From: Pseudonocardia alni
GTDB lineage: Bacteria > Actinomycetota > Actinomycetes > Mycobacteriales > Pseudonocardiaceae
Reading direction: 5' to 3'
Assembly (NCBI RefSeq): GCF_002813375.1
Contig: NZ_PHUJ01000003.1
Coordinates: forward strand, 248,001-312,000
Length of the DNA stretch: 64,000 bases
Each line of letters opens with the position of its first letter. Position 1 is the stretch's first letter. Under the pieces are notes generated by a model that did not search any database, was not told the DNA's origin, and saw only the letters and a program-made list of their open reading frames with translations. A program made the position numbers and the translations under genes. Below, in pieces: positions 32,683 through 40,505 of the stretch.

Positions 32683-33426
32683 CTACGGGCGGTACCGCGT
32701 GATCGCGTCGCGGGTCGCGGGCAGTGCGAACACCTCCGCGAAGGTGTCGACGCTCGCGTCCACCGAGCCGGTGATGCCCTGCTCGCGCCAGGTCTCGAGC
32801 AGCTCCTTCTGGGCCGACAGGACCTCGCGGGTCGGGGCGAGCAGCGTCGCGACGAGGTCGTCGACGGCGGCGTCGAGCCCGGCGGGGGAGTCGACGAGGC
32901 GGTTCACCAGCGGCGCCGTCCCGGGCTCGTCGATCCTGTGGACACTGCCGGTCAGGACCATCTCCTGGGCGAGCGCGGCACCGACGTAGCGGGGCAGCAG
33001 CGCCGCGTCGACCACCGACGGGATCCCGAGGCGCACCTCGGGCAGCCCCACCCGCACCCCGGCGTGGGCGACGCGCAGGTCGCAGGCCAGCGCCAGCTCG
33101 AACGCCGCACCGAGGCAGGCGCCGTTCAGCCGGGCGATCGTCGGTACCGGTGCGGTGCGCACCGCGCGCAGGCAGGTCGCGAGCCGGGTGATGATCGCGC
33201 GACCGTCGCCGGGGGCGGCGTCGCGGAACACGTCGAGGTGCATCCCGGCGCCGAACGCGCGGTCCCCGGCCCCGGTGACCACCACGACCCGCACCCGGTC
33301 CGGGAGGTCGGTGACGGCCGCGGTGATCGCGTCGACGTCGCCCGTGTGCAGTGCGTTGGCGGCCTCGGGACGGTCCAGGGTGACGGTCCGGACCGCGCCG
33401 TCGTCGTGCACCCGCGGAGTCCCCAT
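32683..33426 (-). CDS. Enoyl-CoA hydratase/isomerase family protein
   Basis: A 247-residue crotonase: TLDRPEAANALHTGD, AFGAGMHLDVFRDAA (oxyanion region), LNGACLGAAFELALACDLRVA and GLPEVRLGIPSVVDAALL. One conserved catalytic Glu (PEVRLG) is present; the region of the other reads GAAFELAL, keeping a Glu. ATG at 33426 overlaps the upstream membrane-protein stop by 1 bp (TGATG), so the two are translationally coupled. Function within lipid or acid breakdown is assumed; the substrate is unknown. Confidence 0.85.
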   Translation of the reverse strand: MGTPRVHDDGAVRTVTLDRPEAANALHTGDVDAITAAVTDLPDRVRVVVVTGAGDRAFGAGMHLDVFRDAAPGDGRAIITRLATCLRAVRTAPVPTIARLNGACLGAAFELALACDLRVAHAGVRVGLPEVRLGIPSVVDAALLPRYVGAALAQEMVLTGSVHRIDEPGTAPLVNRLVDSPAGLDAAVDDLVATLLAPTREVLSAQKELLETWREQGITGSVDASVDTFAEVFALPATRDAITRYRP

Positions 33427-33959
33427 CAGTGCACTGTCCACGGTGGCGGGGCGGTGTGTGGGGGGCGTCGCCGCAGCACCAGGACCAGCACCAGCAGCAC
33501 GATCGCGCCGACGCCGGCCGCGACCGTCGTCAGGATCGCCAGGATCAGCGGGGCGATCCCGGCCGCGGCGACGACCAGCGCGACCCCGATCCCGCGTGCC
33601 CCCGGCGCGGCCGACAGCGTGACGGTGCCCGGCTCGTCGACCTCGAACGACCCGATCAGGAAGCCGGAGCGGGCACCGACGGAGTAGGTCTCGTCCATCG
33701 TCGCCGGGACCAGCGGCATGGGGCCGGACGGGCCGGTCACCGTCGGCAGCGCGTCGGCGGAGCCGTACCCGCTGCGGGTCTCCAGGTACACCCAGCGGGT
33801 CCCGGGCCCGGTGACCGCGACGGGACCGCCGGTGGTCGCGGGGACGGCGACGTCCGCGGGCAGCCCGGCCCAGCGCACCCAGGACAGCAGCGCCAGGAGC
33901 GCCAGCACCGCGACCGCCGCTCCGCCGATCCACCGCCATCCCCGGACCACGACGATCAT
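33426..33959 (-). CDS. Membrane protein of unknown function, two-segment
   Basis: 177 residues with an N-terminal membrane segment (IGGAAVAVLALLALLSWV, about 11-28), an extracytoplasmic beta-rich part (VAVTGPGTRWVYLETRSGYG, then TVTLSAAPG) and a C-terminal membrane region (IAPLILAILTTVAAGVGAIV and onward) with a basic Pro-rich tail. I do not recognise the family. It is coupled to the hydratase gene by a TGATG overlap. Confidence 0.7.
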   Translation of the reverse strand: MIVVVRGWRWIGGAAVAVLALLALLSWVRWAGLPADVAVPATTGGPVAVTGPGTRWVYLETRSGYGSADALPTVTGPSGPMPLVPATMDETYSVGARSGFLIGSFEVDEPGTVTLSAAPGARGIGVALVVAAAGIAPLILAILTTVAAGVGAIVLLVLVLVLRRRPPHTAPPPWTVH

Positions 33960-33990
33960 CGGACCACAGCGGCGGCCGCGACGACAGGTC

Positions 33991-34860
33991 CTACCGGGCG
34001 GCCGCCGCGGCCACCGCGTCGGCGAACACCTGCGGCGCCTCGACCGGGACGAAGTGCCCGACGCCGTCGACGGGGGTGACGGTCACGTCGGTGAAGAACT
34101 CCCCGACCCGGTCGGACCAGTCGCGCGGGAACAGCGGGTCGTGCTCGGGCCACAGGAACGTCGTCGGGACGGTGACGCGGTCGGCCGGGTCGGGCGCGGT
34201 CTCGGCGAGCGAGCGGGCCACCGCGCCGCCGCCGGAGCGGTACCAGTTGATCGACGCGACGAACGCGCCCGGCGCCCCGTACGCGACGGCGAGGTGGTCG
34301 AGGCGCCCGTCGTCGGGGGTGAACCCCGGGCCGGACCAGTGCGACCAGAAGTGGCGCAGGTACGCGCGGGCGGCACGGGCGTCGCCGTCGACGAGCTCGC
34401 GGGCCAGGTCGAGCTGGTGGAAGGACTGGTACCAGAACTCGCGCACCGGCTGCTCCGCGAGGATCCGCCGCCCGACCCCCGGCGCGGGCGGGGTGACCAC
34501 GAGCGCGCGCAGCAGGTCGGGCCGGTCCTTCGCGACCTGCTGGCCGACGCGGCTGCCGACGTCGTAGCCGGCGACGACCACATCGGACAGGTCCAGCTCG
34601 CCCAGCAGCGCGGTCAGCGAGCGCGCCTGCGCGGCCGCCGAGTACTGCTCGGCCGGGTCGCGGTCGTGCGAGTCGGACCCGCCGAACCCGCGCAGGTCCG
34701 GGACGACGACGTCGTGCGCGGGGGCCAGCCGCTCGGCGACGGCGGTCATGTCCGTCCGGTCGCCCGGCCAGCCGTGCAGCAGCAGGACCGGCGGCGCGCC
34801 GGGCTCGCCGTTGCGGTCGTAGGCCAGTCGGAAGCCGTCGGTCGTGGCGGACAGTGGCAT
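33991..34860 (-). CDS. Alpha/beta hydrolase, epoxide hydrolase-like
   Basis: A 289-residue hydrolase: LLLHGWPGDRTDMTAV (oxyanion HGWPG, about 28-33), PDLRGFGGSDSHDRDP, VVAGYDVGSRVGQQVA with an Asp nucleophile (about residue 99) in place of Ser, a lid with FHQLDLARELV and INWYR, an acid in WPEHDPLF and catalytic His in GVGHFVPVE. The Asp nucleophile places it with epoxide hydrolases or haloalkane dehalogenases; the lid Tyr in NWYR favours the former. ATG at 34860 has GGAGG 9 bases upstream. A fragment of another epoxide hydrolase lies 4 kb away. Confidence 0.8.
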   Translation of the reverse strand: MPLSATTDGFRLAYDRNGEPGAPPVLLLHGWPGDRTDMTAVAERLAPAHDVVVPDLRGFGGSDSHDRDPAEQYSAAAQARSLTALLGELDLSDVVVAGYDVGSRVGQQVAKDRPDLLRALVVTPPAPGVGRRILAEQPVREFWYQSFHQLDLARELVDGDARAARAYLRHFWSHWSGPGFTPDDGRLDHLAVAYGAPGAFVASINWYRSGGGAVARSLAETAPDPADRVTVPTTFLWPEHDPLFPRDWSDRVGEFFTDVTVTPVDGVGHFVPVEAPQVFADAVAAAAAR

Positions 34861-34952
34861 CGCGGGGATCCTCCAGGATCGTGGGACGGGCGGCTCGGTG
34901 TACCGAGAAATGATGATGGGGCGCCCGGGTCGCGACGGCGATACTCGCGCGT

Positions 34953-35483
34953 GTGAGTGAGCGCCGGAACCCCGACGTCGAGGTCGACTGGGACGACCCG
35001 GAGACCCCCACCCCGGGCTGGATGGGGTTCCTGCTGGCGCTGTGGCTGCTGCTCGCGCTCGCGTGCGGGTGGTCCGCCGTCGACGACCTGCGCCTGGCCA
35101 GCGGCGCGGTCGGCGCGCCCGGGGTCCTGGAGGTCACGGACTGCACCGACCTGGGGGAGGGTCGCTACGACTGCAACGGCCTGTTCCGGCCGGACGCCGG
35201 CGGTGACCCGATCGCCGTCGACGCCTCGCCGGACTCGTCGGCCGGGGAGGTCGTCGCGGCGCAGCTGACCACTGCCGGTGACCGTGCGGTGCCCACCGGG
35301 ACGACCGGGGTGCTCGCCGCACTGACCCTGCCGTTCCTCGGCGTCGCCCTGCTCGGCTACCTGCCCTGGACGACGGCGGTGGTGCTCGGCACCCGGCGCG
35401 GCCGCCGCGGGCTCGCCGTCCTCGGGCACGTGGTGACGCTCGTCTTCGGGACCGCGACGACTGTCGGCCTGGTCCTCTCCTGA
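34953..35483 (+). CDS. Integral membrane protein of unknown function
   Basis: 176 residues. Acidic N-terminus (VEVDWDDPETPTPGW), membrane segments at about 24-42 (GFLLALWLLLALACGW), 118-140 and 150-175, and an extracytoplasmic loop with two Cys (DCTDLGEGRYDCNG) that may form a disulfide. No family recognised. Start GTG at 34953; the previous codon-shifted GTG at 34951 is out of frame. Divergent from the hydrolase. Confidence 0.65.
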   Translation: MSERRNPDVEVDWDDPETPTPGWMGFLLALWLLLALACGWSAVDDLRLASGAVGAPGVLEVTDCTDLGEGRYDCNGLFRPDAGGDPIAVDASPDSSAGEVVAAQLTTAGDRAVPTGTTGVLAALTLPFLGVALLGYLPWTTAVVLGTRRGRRGLAVLGHVVTLVFGTATTVGLVLS

Positions 35484-35509
35484 CCCGTCCGGTCGAATTG
35501 TCGGGCCGT

Positions 35510-35522
35510 AACGGTTACCGTT
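35510..35522. promoter_or_regulatory. Inverted repeat before the MHS transporter gene
   Basis: AACGGTTACCGTT is a dyad with perfect 6-bp arms around a central T, 35 bp upstream of the transporter GTG at 35557. It is a plausible operator for a local regulator, none of which I can assign. Confidence 0.45.
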
Positions 35523-35556
35523 CGCCGACCGTTCGGCCGACACGTCAGGGGGAACC

Positions 35557-36849
35557 GTGTCCCAGGCACCCACCACCGGAACGACGGAACGTCACCGTCT
35601 CCCGGTCCGGACGCTCGTCGCGGCGTCCATCGGCAACGCGGTCGAGTGGTACGACTGGACGATCTACGCGACGTTCTCGATCTACTTCGCGACGCAGATC
35701 TTCCCGCCCGAGAACGCGGCGCTTGCCCTCATCTCGACGCTCGCAACCTATGCGCTCGCCTTCTTCTTCCGGCCGCTGGGCGGTCTGCTGCTGGGCCGGT
35801 TCGCCGACCTCAAGGGCCGCCGCACCGCGATGCTGGTGACCATCCTGCTGATGGCGGGCGGGTCGTTCGTCATCGGCCTGCTGCCGACGTTCGCGATGAT
35901 CGGCTGGTTCGCCCCGGTCCTGCTGCTGCTCGCGCGCATCGCGCAGGGCATGTCGCTGGGCGGCGAGGTCTCCAACGCCTCGGCCTACCTCGCCGAGATC
36001 GCCCCGCGCGAGCGGCGCGGGCGCTACTCGTCGTTCTTCTACATCTCCACCGGCACCGCGGTGCTGTTCGCCTCCCTCACCGGCTTCGTGCTGGCCGCGA
36101 CGCTGACCGAGGACCAGCTGGCCTCCTGGGGCTGGCGGATCCCGTTCCTGCTCGGCGGGGTGCTCGGGATCATCGGGCTCTGGATGCGGCGCCAGATGAG
36201 CGAGAGCGAGCAGTTCGAGGAGAACAAGGAGTCCGCGGCCCGGATCCGCAACCCGCTGATGCTGACCCTGCGTGAGCACCCGAAGGCGGTCGCGCAGCTC
36301 GTCGGCTTCACGATCCTGCACACGCTCTGCTACTACACCTTCTTCTCCGCGCTGACCCCGTACGCGACGAAGTCCCGCGGGGCCGACGCGTCCGAGGTCT
36401 TCCTCGCGCTGTCCATCGCGACAGCGATCTTCGTACTGCTGCAGTACCCGATGGGGGCCGCCGCCGACCGGTACGGCCGCAAGCCGCAGATGCTGGTCTG
36501 GTCCGCGGCCACCGCGGTGCTCGTCGTGCCGCTGTCGTTCCTGATCGGGCCCGGCTTCTGGAACATGTTCGTCGTGTTCGTCGTCGGGTTGTCCCTCTAC
36601 ACGGCGATGACCTCGGTCGCGCCGGCGATCATGAGCGAGCTGTTCCCGACGAAGGTCCGGGCCCTGGGCATCGGTGCCTGGTACAACCTGACCGTCGCCG
36701 TGTTCGGCGGGACCGCGCCGCTGGTCATCGCCTCGCTGCAGGAGGCGGACCTGGCGATCCTGTTCTTCGTCTACGTCGCCGTCGGGGCGGTGATCTCCTT
36801 CGTCGCGGTGCTGACCCTGCCGGAGACGAAGGGCTCCGCCCTGCGCTGA
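35557..36849 (+). CDS. MFS transporter, metabolite:H+ symporter (MHS) family
   Basis: A 430-residue, 12-segment carrier. ASIGNAVEWYDWTIYATF (segment 1), FFFRPLGGLLLGRFADLKGRR (loop 2-3), RIAQGMSLGGEVSNASAYLAE, PRERRGRYSSFF and GWRIPFLLGGVLG are the hallmarks of MHS proteins such as KgtP, ProP and ShiA, which import carboxylic acids or related solutes with protons. GTG start at 35557 preceded by GGGGGAA. The lower GC of the third positions in part of segment 2 (TTGCCCTC) is not striking. The substrate is unknown; a dicarboxylate or aromatic acid is likely. Confidence 0.85.
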   Translation: MSQAPTTGTTERHRLPVRTLVAASIGNAVEWYDWTIYATFSIYFATQIFPPENAALALISTLATYALAFFFRPLGGLLLGRFADLKGRRTAMLVTILLMAGGSFVIGLLPTFAMIGWFAPVLLLLARIAQGMSLGGEVSNASAYLAEIAPRERRGRYSSFFYISTGTAVLFASLTGFVLAATLTEDQLASWGWRIPFLLGGVLGIIGLWMRRQMSESEQFEENKESAARIRNPLMLTLREHPKAVAQLVGFTILHTLCYYTFFSALTPYATKSRGADASEVFLALSIATAIFVLLQYPMGAAADRYGRKPQMLVWSAATAVLVVPLSFLIGPGFWNMFVVFVVGLSLYTAMTSVAPAIMSELFPTKVRALGIGAWYNLTVAVFGGTAPLVIASLQEADLAILFFVYVAVGAVISFVAVLTLPETKGSALR

Positions 36850-36858
36850 CCGGGTACG

Positions 36859-36888
36859 CTCCATCGAAACGACGCCGTTTCGATGGAG
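36859..36888. promoter_or_regulatory. 12-bp perfect inverted repeat overlapping the RBS of the DUF4334 gene
   Basis: Left arm CTCCATCGAAAC (36859-36870) and right arm GTTTCGATGGAG (36877-36888) flank GACGCC. The inner part (CGAAACGACGCCGTTTCG) is a TetR-type dyad. The right arm contains the GGAG used as ribosome-binding site for the ATG at 36897. It is probably the operator of the TetR encoded by the second gene of this operon; as an RNA hairpin it could also mask the RBS. Confidence 0.7.
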
Positions 36889-36896
36889 AGCTCGCG

Positions 36897-37442
36897 ATGA
36901 CCAGGACCGCACCGGCCGACACGCTGCGCCACCTCGCGCACGGCGCCACGCTCGAGGAGGGCCTCGGGTTCTTCGACGCGCTGCCCGCCGTCGGGGTCGC
37001 GGAGATGCTGGGTGACTGGTCGGGCGGCGAGATCCCCACCGGCAACCCGATGGACGGGCTGCTGGGGCGTTTCGGCTGGCACGGCAAGCGGTTCGACGGC
37101 GTCGACGACGTCCACCCGCTCGTCATGGACCACCCCCGCGGCGGCCGGTTCTCGCTCAACCCCGCCCTGGTCCCCCTGCCCGCGCTGCTGCGCCACCCGG
37201 CCGCGCTGCGCCACGCGACCCTGGCGCGGATCGCCCGCACCGCGGGCCCCGCGCTCGCCACCCGGGCCCCGAAGGCGCGGCTGCGCACCACCGAGTACCG
37301 CGGGGTCGCCAGCGCCACCATGTGCTACGACGACCTGCCGATCCACGACGTCTTCCGCCGCGTCGACGACGCCACCGTCCTCGGTGCCATGGACATGCGC
37401 GGCCTGACCCACCCGTTCCTGTTCTTCCTGCGTCGCGAGTGA
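36897..37442 (+). CDS. GXWXG and DUF4334 domain protein
   Basis: A 181-residue protein. The N-terminal GXWXG domain is visible at MLGDWSGGEIPTGNPMDGLL (about 38-57) and GRFGWHGKRFDGVDDVHPL; the C-terminal DUF4334 domain includes RLRTTEYRGVASATMCYDDLPIHDVFRRVDDATVLGAMD in pieces. Function is not known; the fold may be lipocalin-like and bind a small ligand. ATG start with GGAG in the upstream inverted repeat. The stop overlaps the TetR gene start by 4 bp, so the two are coupled and likely share a ligand. Confidence 0.85.
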   Translation: MTRTAPADTLRHLAHGATLEEGLGFFDALPAVGVAEMLGDWSGGEIPTGNPMDGLLGRFGWHGKRFDGVDDVHPLVMDHPRGGRFSLNPALVPLPALLRHPAALRHATLARIARTAGPALATRAPKARLRTTEYRGVASATMCYDDLPIHDVFRRVDDATVLGAMDMRGLTHPFLFFLRRE

Positions 37443-38014
37443 CCAGCCGCTTCCCCGACGAGCGCCGCCGGGAGGTGCTCGCCGCGACCCGTGACCTCGT
37501 CGCGGAACGCGGCTACTCCTCGACCACCGTCGAGGCCGTCGCCGCGGCGACCCGCACCAGCAAGGCCACGCTCTACCGCCAGTGGGGCGACAAGGCCGCA
37601 CTCGTGGTGGAGGCCGTCTCGGCGGGCAGCCCGCTCGCGATCGACCGGATCGACACCGGGTCGCTGGCCGGGGACCTCGCCGCGGTCGTCGACCAGCTGG
37701 CCGCGCGGGCCGCGGTCGACGTGCCGATCGTGCTGGGGCTGGCCGGGGCCGGGCAGTGCGACCCCGCCCTGCCGGCCGCGTTGTCCGCACGGCTGCTGCC
37801 GCAGGTCGAGGCGCTGCGCGCGATGGTGGCGCGGGCCGTCGCCCGCGGGGAGCTGTCGGCCGACCCGCCCGCCGCCCGGCACCTGCCCTACCTGCTGGCG
37901 GGCGCGGTGGTGGCGCCGACGCTGCTGGACGGGCCGGCCGCCGTCGCCGACGCCGGGTACCTGCGGTCGGTCTGCGACGACGTGCTGCTACCGGCCCTCG
38001 GGGCTCGCGCGTGA
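37439..38014 (+). CDS. TetR family transcriptional regulator
   Basis: A 191-residue regulator: RRREVLAATRDLVAERGYSSTTVEAVAAATRTSKATLYRQW (HTH, about residues 7-47) and a C-terminal TetR_C domain ending DDVLLPALG. GTG start overlapping the DUF4334 stop by 4 bp. It probably represses its own operon through the 30-bp inverted repeat before the DUF4334 gene. Confidence 0.85.
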   Translation: MTSRFPDERRREVLAATRDLVAERGYSSTTVEAVAAATRTSKATLYRQWGDKAALVVEAVSAGSPLAIDRIDTGSLAGDLAAVVDQLAARAAVDVPIVLGLAGAGQCDPALPAALSARLLPQVEALRAMVARAVARGELSADPPAARHLPYLLAGAVVAPTLLDGPAAVADAGYLRSVCDDVLLPALGARA

Positions 38015-38027
38015 GCTCCGCGCGCTC

Positions 38028-39062
38028 CTAGGCGGGCCCGTCGACGACCTGGACGACGCCGTCGGCGGTGCCGGTGACGAACAGCCGTCCGGTGTCCGGG
38101 TCGACCGCGACCGTGTTCGGCTGGCGCACGGTGGGGATCCGGGCGACCTCCCGCGGTGTCGGGTCGGTCATGTCGTAACCGACGAGCAGGTTCGCCCCGG
38201 TCGCGGTGACCCACACGCGGTCCCGGACCGGGTCGTAGGCGATCCCGTAGGGCTCGCCGGGCAGGTCCACCCGTCCGACCTCGGCCGGGGTGCCCGCCGG
38301 TTCGACGACGATCAGGTGCCCGCCCCGGGTGTCGGTCGCGATCATGCGGCCGTGCCGGTCGGCGACCAGGTGGGTCGGGCCGTCGCCGGCCGGGAGCTCG
38401 CGGATGCCGTCGCCGGTGGCGGCGTCGTAGACGGTGAGGGTGTTCTCGCGGACGTCGATCAGTCCGACCCGGTCGCCGACGGGGGCGAGCCCGGCGGGCT
38501 GGGTGACGTCGGTCAGTTGGCGCACCACCCGGTCCCCGCGGACCACGGACACGCTGCCACCCGCCTCGTTGGCGACGAACACGGTCCCGGCCGCCGTCCC
38601 GGTCGCGTCGTGCGCCATCGGGCCGGTCATCACCTCCGACGACACCTGGCCACCGGGCAGCGAGACGCGCAGCAGGCCGTTCGCGCTCTCGCTCGGGACC
38701 AGCACCGGCCCGCCCGGCCCGGCGAGCTGCAGGTGGCGCAGCACGCCCGGCAGCGGCACCCGCCCGACGACGGCGGCGGTGTCGGCGTCGAGCAGCACGA
38801 GCCGGTCGGGCTGCCGCACCCCGACCGCGACGCGGCGCGTCGGCCCGTCGGCGACGATGCCCTCGGGGACGGCGCCGACGGGGACGATCCGGCCGGGTGG
38901 GGCGGCCGTCACCGCCGGGGCGACGCCCGGCTCGGCCGGTGGCGGCAGCGGCTCGGCGAACCGGGCGGGGGTGCCCGCCCGCCCGGGGGCGGCCGGGCCG
39001 TCGGGCGGCGCGGCGCAGCCCACCGCGAACAGGGCCAGGGCCAGGACGGCCGCCCGCTGCAT
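38028..39062 (-). CDS. Secreted beta-propeller lipoprotein (YncE/SMP-30-like)
   Basis: A 344-residue lipoprotein: LALALFAVGCAAPP with lipobox AVGC (Cys about 16), a Pro/Ala linker, then repeated blades such as VAVGVRQPDRLVLLDADTAAVVG, VGLIDVRENTLTVYDAATG, VWVTATGANLLVGYDMTDP and LFVTGTADGVVQVV. This is a seven-bladed propeller of the YncE type, facing outside the membrane; its ligand is unknown. ATG at 39062 chosen because AGGGAA lies 6 bases upstream and the signal peptide follows; ATGs at 39080 and 39134 are in frame. Divergent from the P450, tail-to-tail with tetR. Confidence 0.8.
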   Translation of the reverse strand: MQRAAVLALALFAVGCAAPPDGPAAPGRAGTPARFAEPLPPPAEPGVAPAVTAAPPGRIVPVGAVPEGIVADGPTRRVAVGVRQPDRLVLLDADTAAVVGRVPLPGVLRHLQLAGPGGPVLVPSESANGLLRVSLPGGQVSSEVMTGPMAHDATGTAAGTVFVANEAGGSVSVVRGDRVVRQLTDVTQPAGLAPVGDRVGLIDVRENTLTVYDAATGDGIRELPAGDGPTHLVADRHGRMIATDTRGGHLIVVEPAGTPAEVGRVDLPGEPYGIAYDPVRDRVWVTATGANLLVGYDMTDPTPREVARIPTVRQPNTVAVDPDTGRLFVTGTADGVVQVVDGPA

Positions 39063-39208
39063 GCGTTTCCCTGTCGCCATGGGGTCCAGCATCGTGCCTC
39101 GGTCGGACGCCCGCGCGGCGGCGGAGGAGTGCACCTGCCTGTTGCGCAGCGAAACGATAGATGGCTACCGTTCCGGTGTCCCGATCATGACGACGAGGGA
39201 GTTCCGCC

Positions 39209-40420
39209 GTGCCGACGACCGAGGCCCCGCAGTTGCCCTTCGACCGTCCGAACGTCATCGACGTCGCGCCGCTGTACGCGGTACTCCGCCGCGAGGGGCC
39301 GATCGTGCCGGTGCGCACCCCCGTCGGTGACCCGGCGTGGCTGGTCACCCGGCACGCCGAGGCGCGCTCCCTGTTCGCCGACCCGCGGCTCGGCCGCTCG
39401 CACCCCGCGCCGGAGCAGGCGGCCCGGGTGTCCGAGGCGGCGGTCCTGGCCGGCCCCACCGGCACCGTGGAGACCGAGCAGGCCGAGCACGACCGGATGC
39501 GCAGGCTGCTGGTCCCCGCGTTCTCGGCCAAGCGGATGCGGCGCCTCGGCGACCACGTCGGCGAGCTCGTCGACGGCTGCCTCGACGACCTCGTCGCCGC
39601 GAAGGAGACGTCCCCCGACGGCGTCGCGGACCTGCACGCCCACCTCGCGTTCCCGCTCCCGGTGCTGGTCATCTGCGAGCTGCTCGGCGTGCCCTTCGCC
39701 GACCGCGGCTACTTCAGCGGGCTGTCCGAGCGGGTCGCGACCATCCGCTCCGGCGGCGACGCCGAGACCGCGATGACCGAGTTCCGCGGCTACATGGGAC
39801 GGCTCGCGGCGGCGAAGCGGGAGACCCCGGGGGAGGACGTCGTCACCGACCTCGTGCGGGCCCGGGCCGAGGACCCCGGCTTCGGGGAGGCCGAGCTGAC
39901 CCGGCTCGCCGCCGGGCTGCTGTTCGCCGGGCACGAGACCACCGTCGGGCGCATCGACCTCGGTGTGCTCCTGCTCCTCACCGACACCGCCCGCCGGGAC
40001 GCCTTCGTCGCCGACGTCGACGGCAGGCTGCACGGCACGGTCGAGGAGGTCCTGCGCATGTCGGCCCCCGGCGGGCTCGGGCTGCTGCGCTACGCGCACG
40101 CCGACATCGAGGCCGGGGGCGTCACGATCCGCCGCGGTGACGCGGTGATGATCTCGACGGCGTCGGCGAACCGGGACACCGGGGTGTTCGACGACGCCGA
40201 CGCCTTCGACCCGACCCGCCGGCCCAACCCGCACGTGTCCTTCGGCTACGGCGGCCACTTCTGCATCGGTGCGAGCCTGGCCCGCACCGAGCTCGCGACG
40301 GTGTTCGCGCGGCTGTTCCGGCGGCTGCCCGGGCTGCGGCTCGCCGTCGCCCCGGAGGACCTGGACGTGCGCGCCGAGCAGGTCACCGGGGGAGTGCGGG
40401 CGCTGCCGGTCACCTGGTGA
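39209..40420 (+). CDS. Cytochrome P450
   Basis: A 403-residue bacterial class I P450. Heme-binding loop FGYGGHFCIGASLAR with Cys352; I-helix FAGHETT; K-helix EEVLR; and SANRDTGVFDDADAFDPTR in the meander. It needs an external ferredoxin and reductase, which are not next to it. GTG start at 39209. Such enzymes hydroxylate fatty acids, terpenoids, sterols or macrolides; I cannot name the substrate. A divergent 146-bp gap with the lipoprotein gene contains both promoters. Confidence 0.9.
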   Translation: MPTTEAPQLPFDRPNVIDVAPLYAVLRREGPIVPVRTPVGDPAWLVTRHAEARSLFADPRLGRSHPAPEQAARVSEAAVLAGPTGTVETEQAEHDRMRRLLVPAFSAKRMRRLGDHVGELVDGCLDDLVAAKETSPDGVADLHAHLAFPLPVLVICELLGVPFADRGYFSGLSERVATIRSGGDAETAMTEFRGYMGRLAAAKRETPGEDVVTDLVRARAEDPGFGEAELTRLAAGLLFAGHETTVGRIDLGVLLLLTDTARRDAFVADVDGRLHGTVEEVLRMSAPGGLGLLRYAHADIEAGGVTIRRGDAVMISTASANRDTGVFDDADAFDPTRRPNPHVSFGYGGHFCIGASLARTELATVFARLFRRLPGLRLAVAPEDLDVRAEQVTGGVRALPVTW

Positions 40421-40505
40421 GCCGGTGCCGCGGCGTCCCATGAGCTCGCGCGGCGACCCGCGCACGGGGTGCCGCGGGACCGGGGAGGGGCGCTGCGGGC
40501 CGGGC

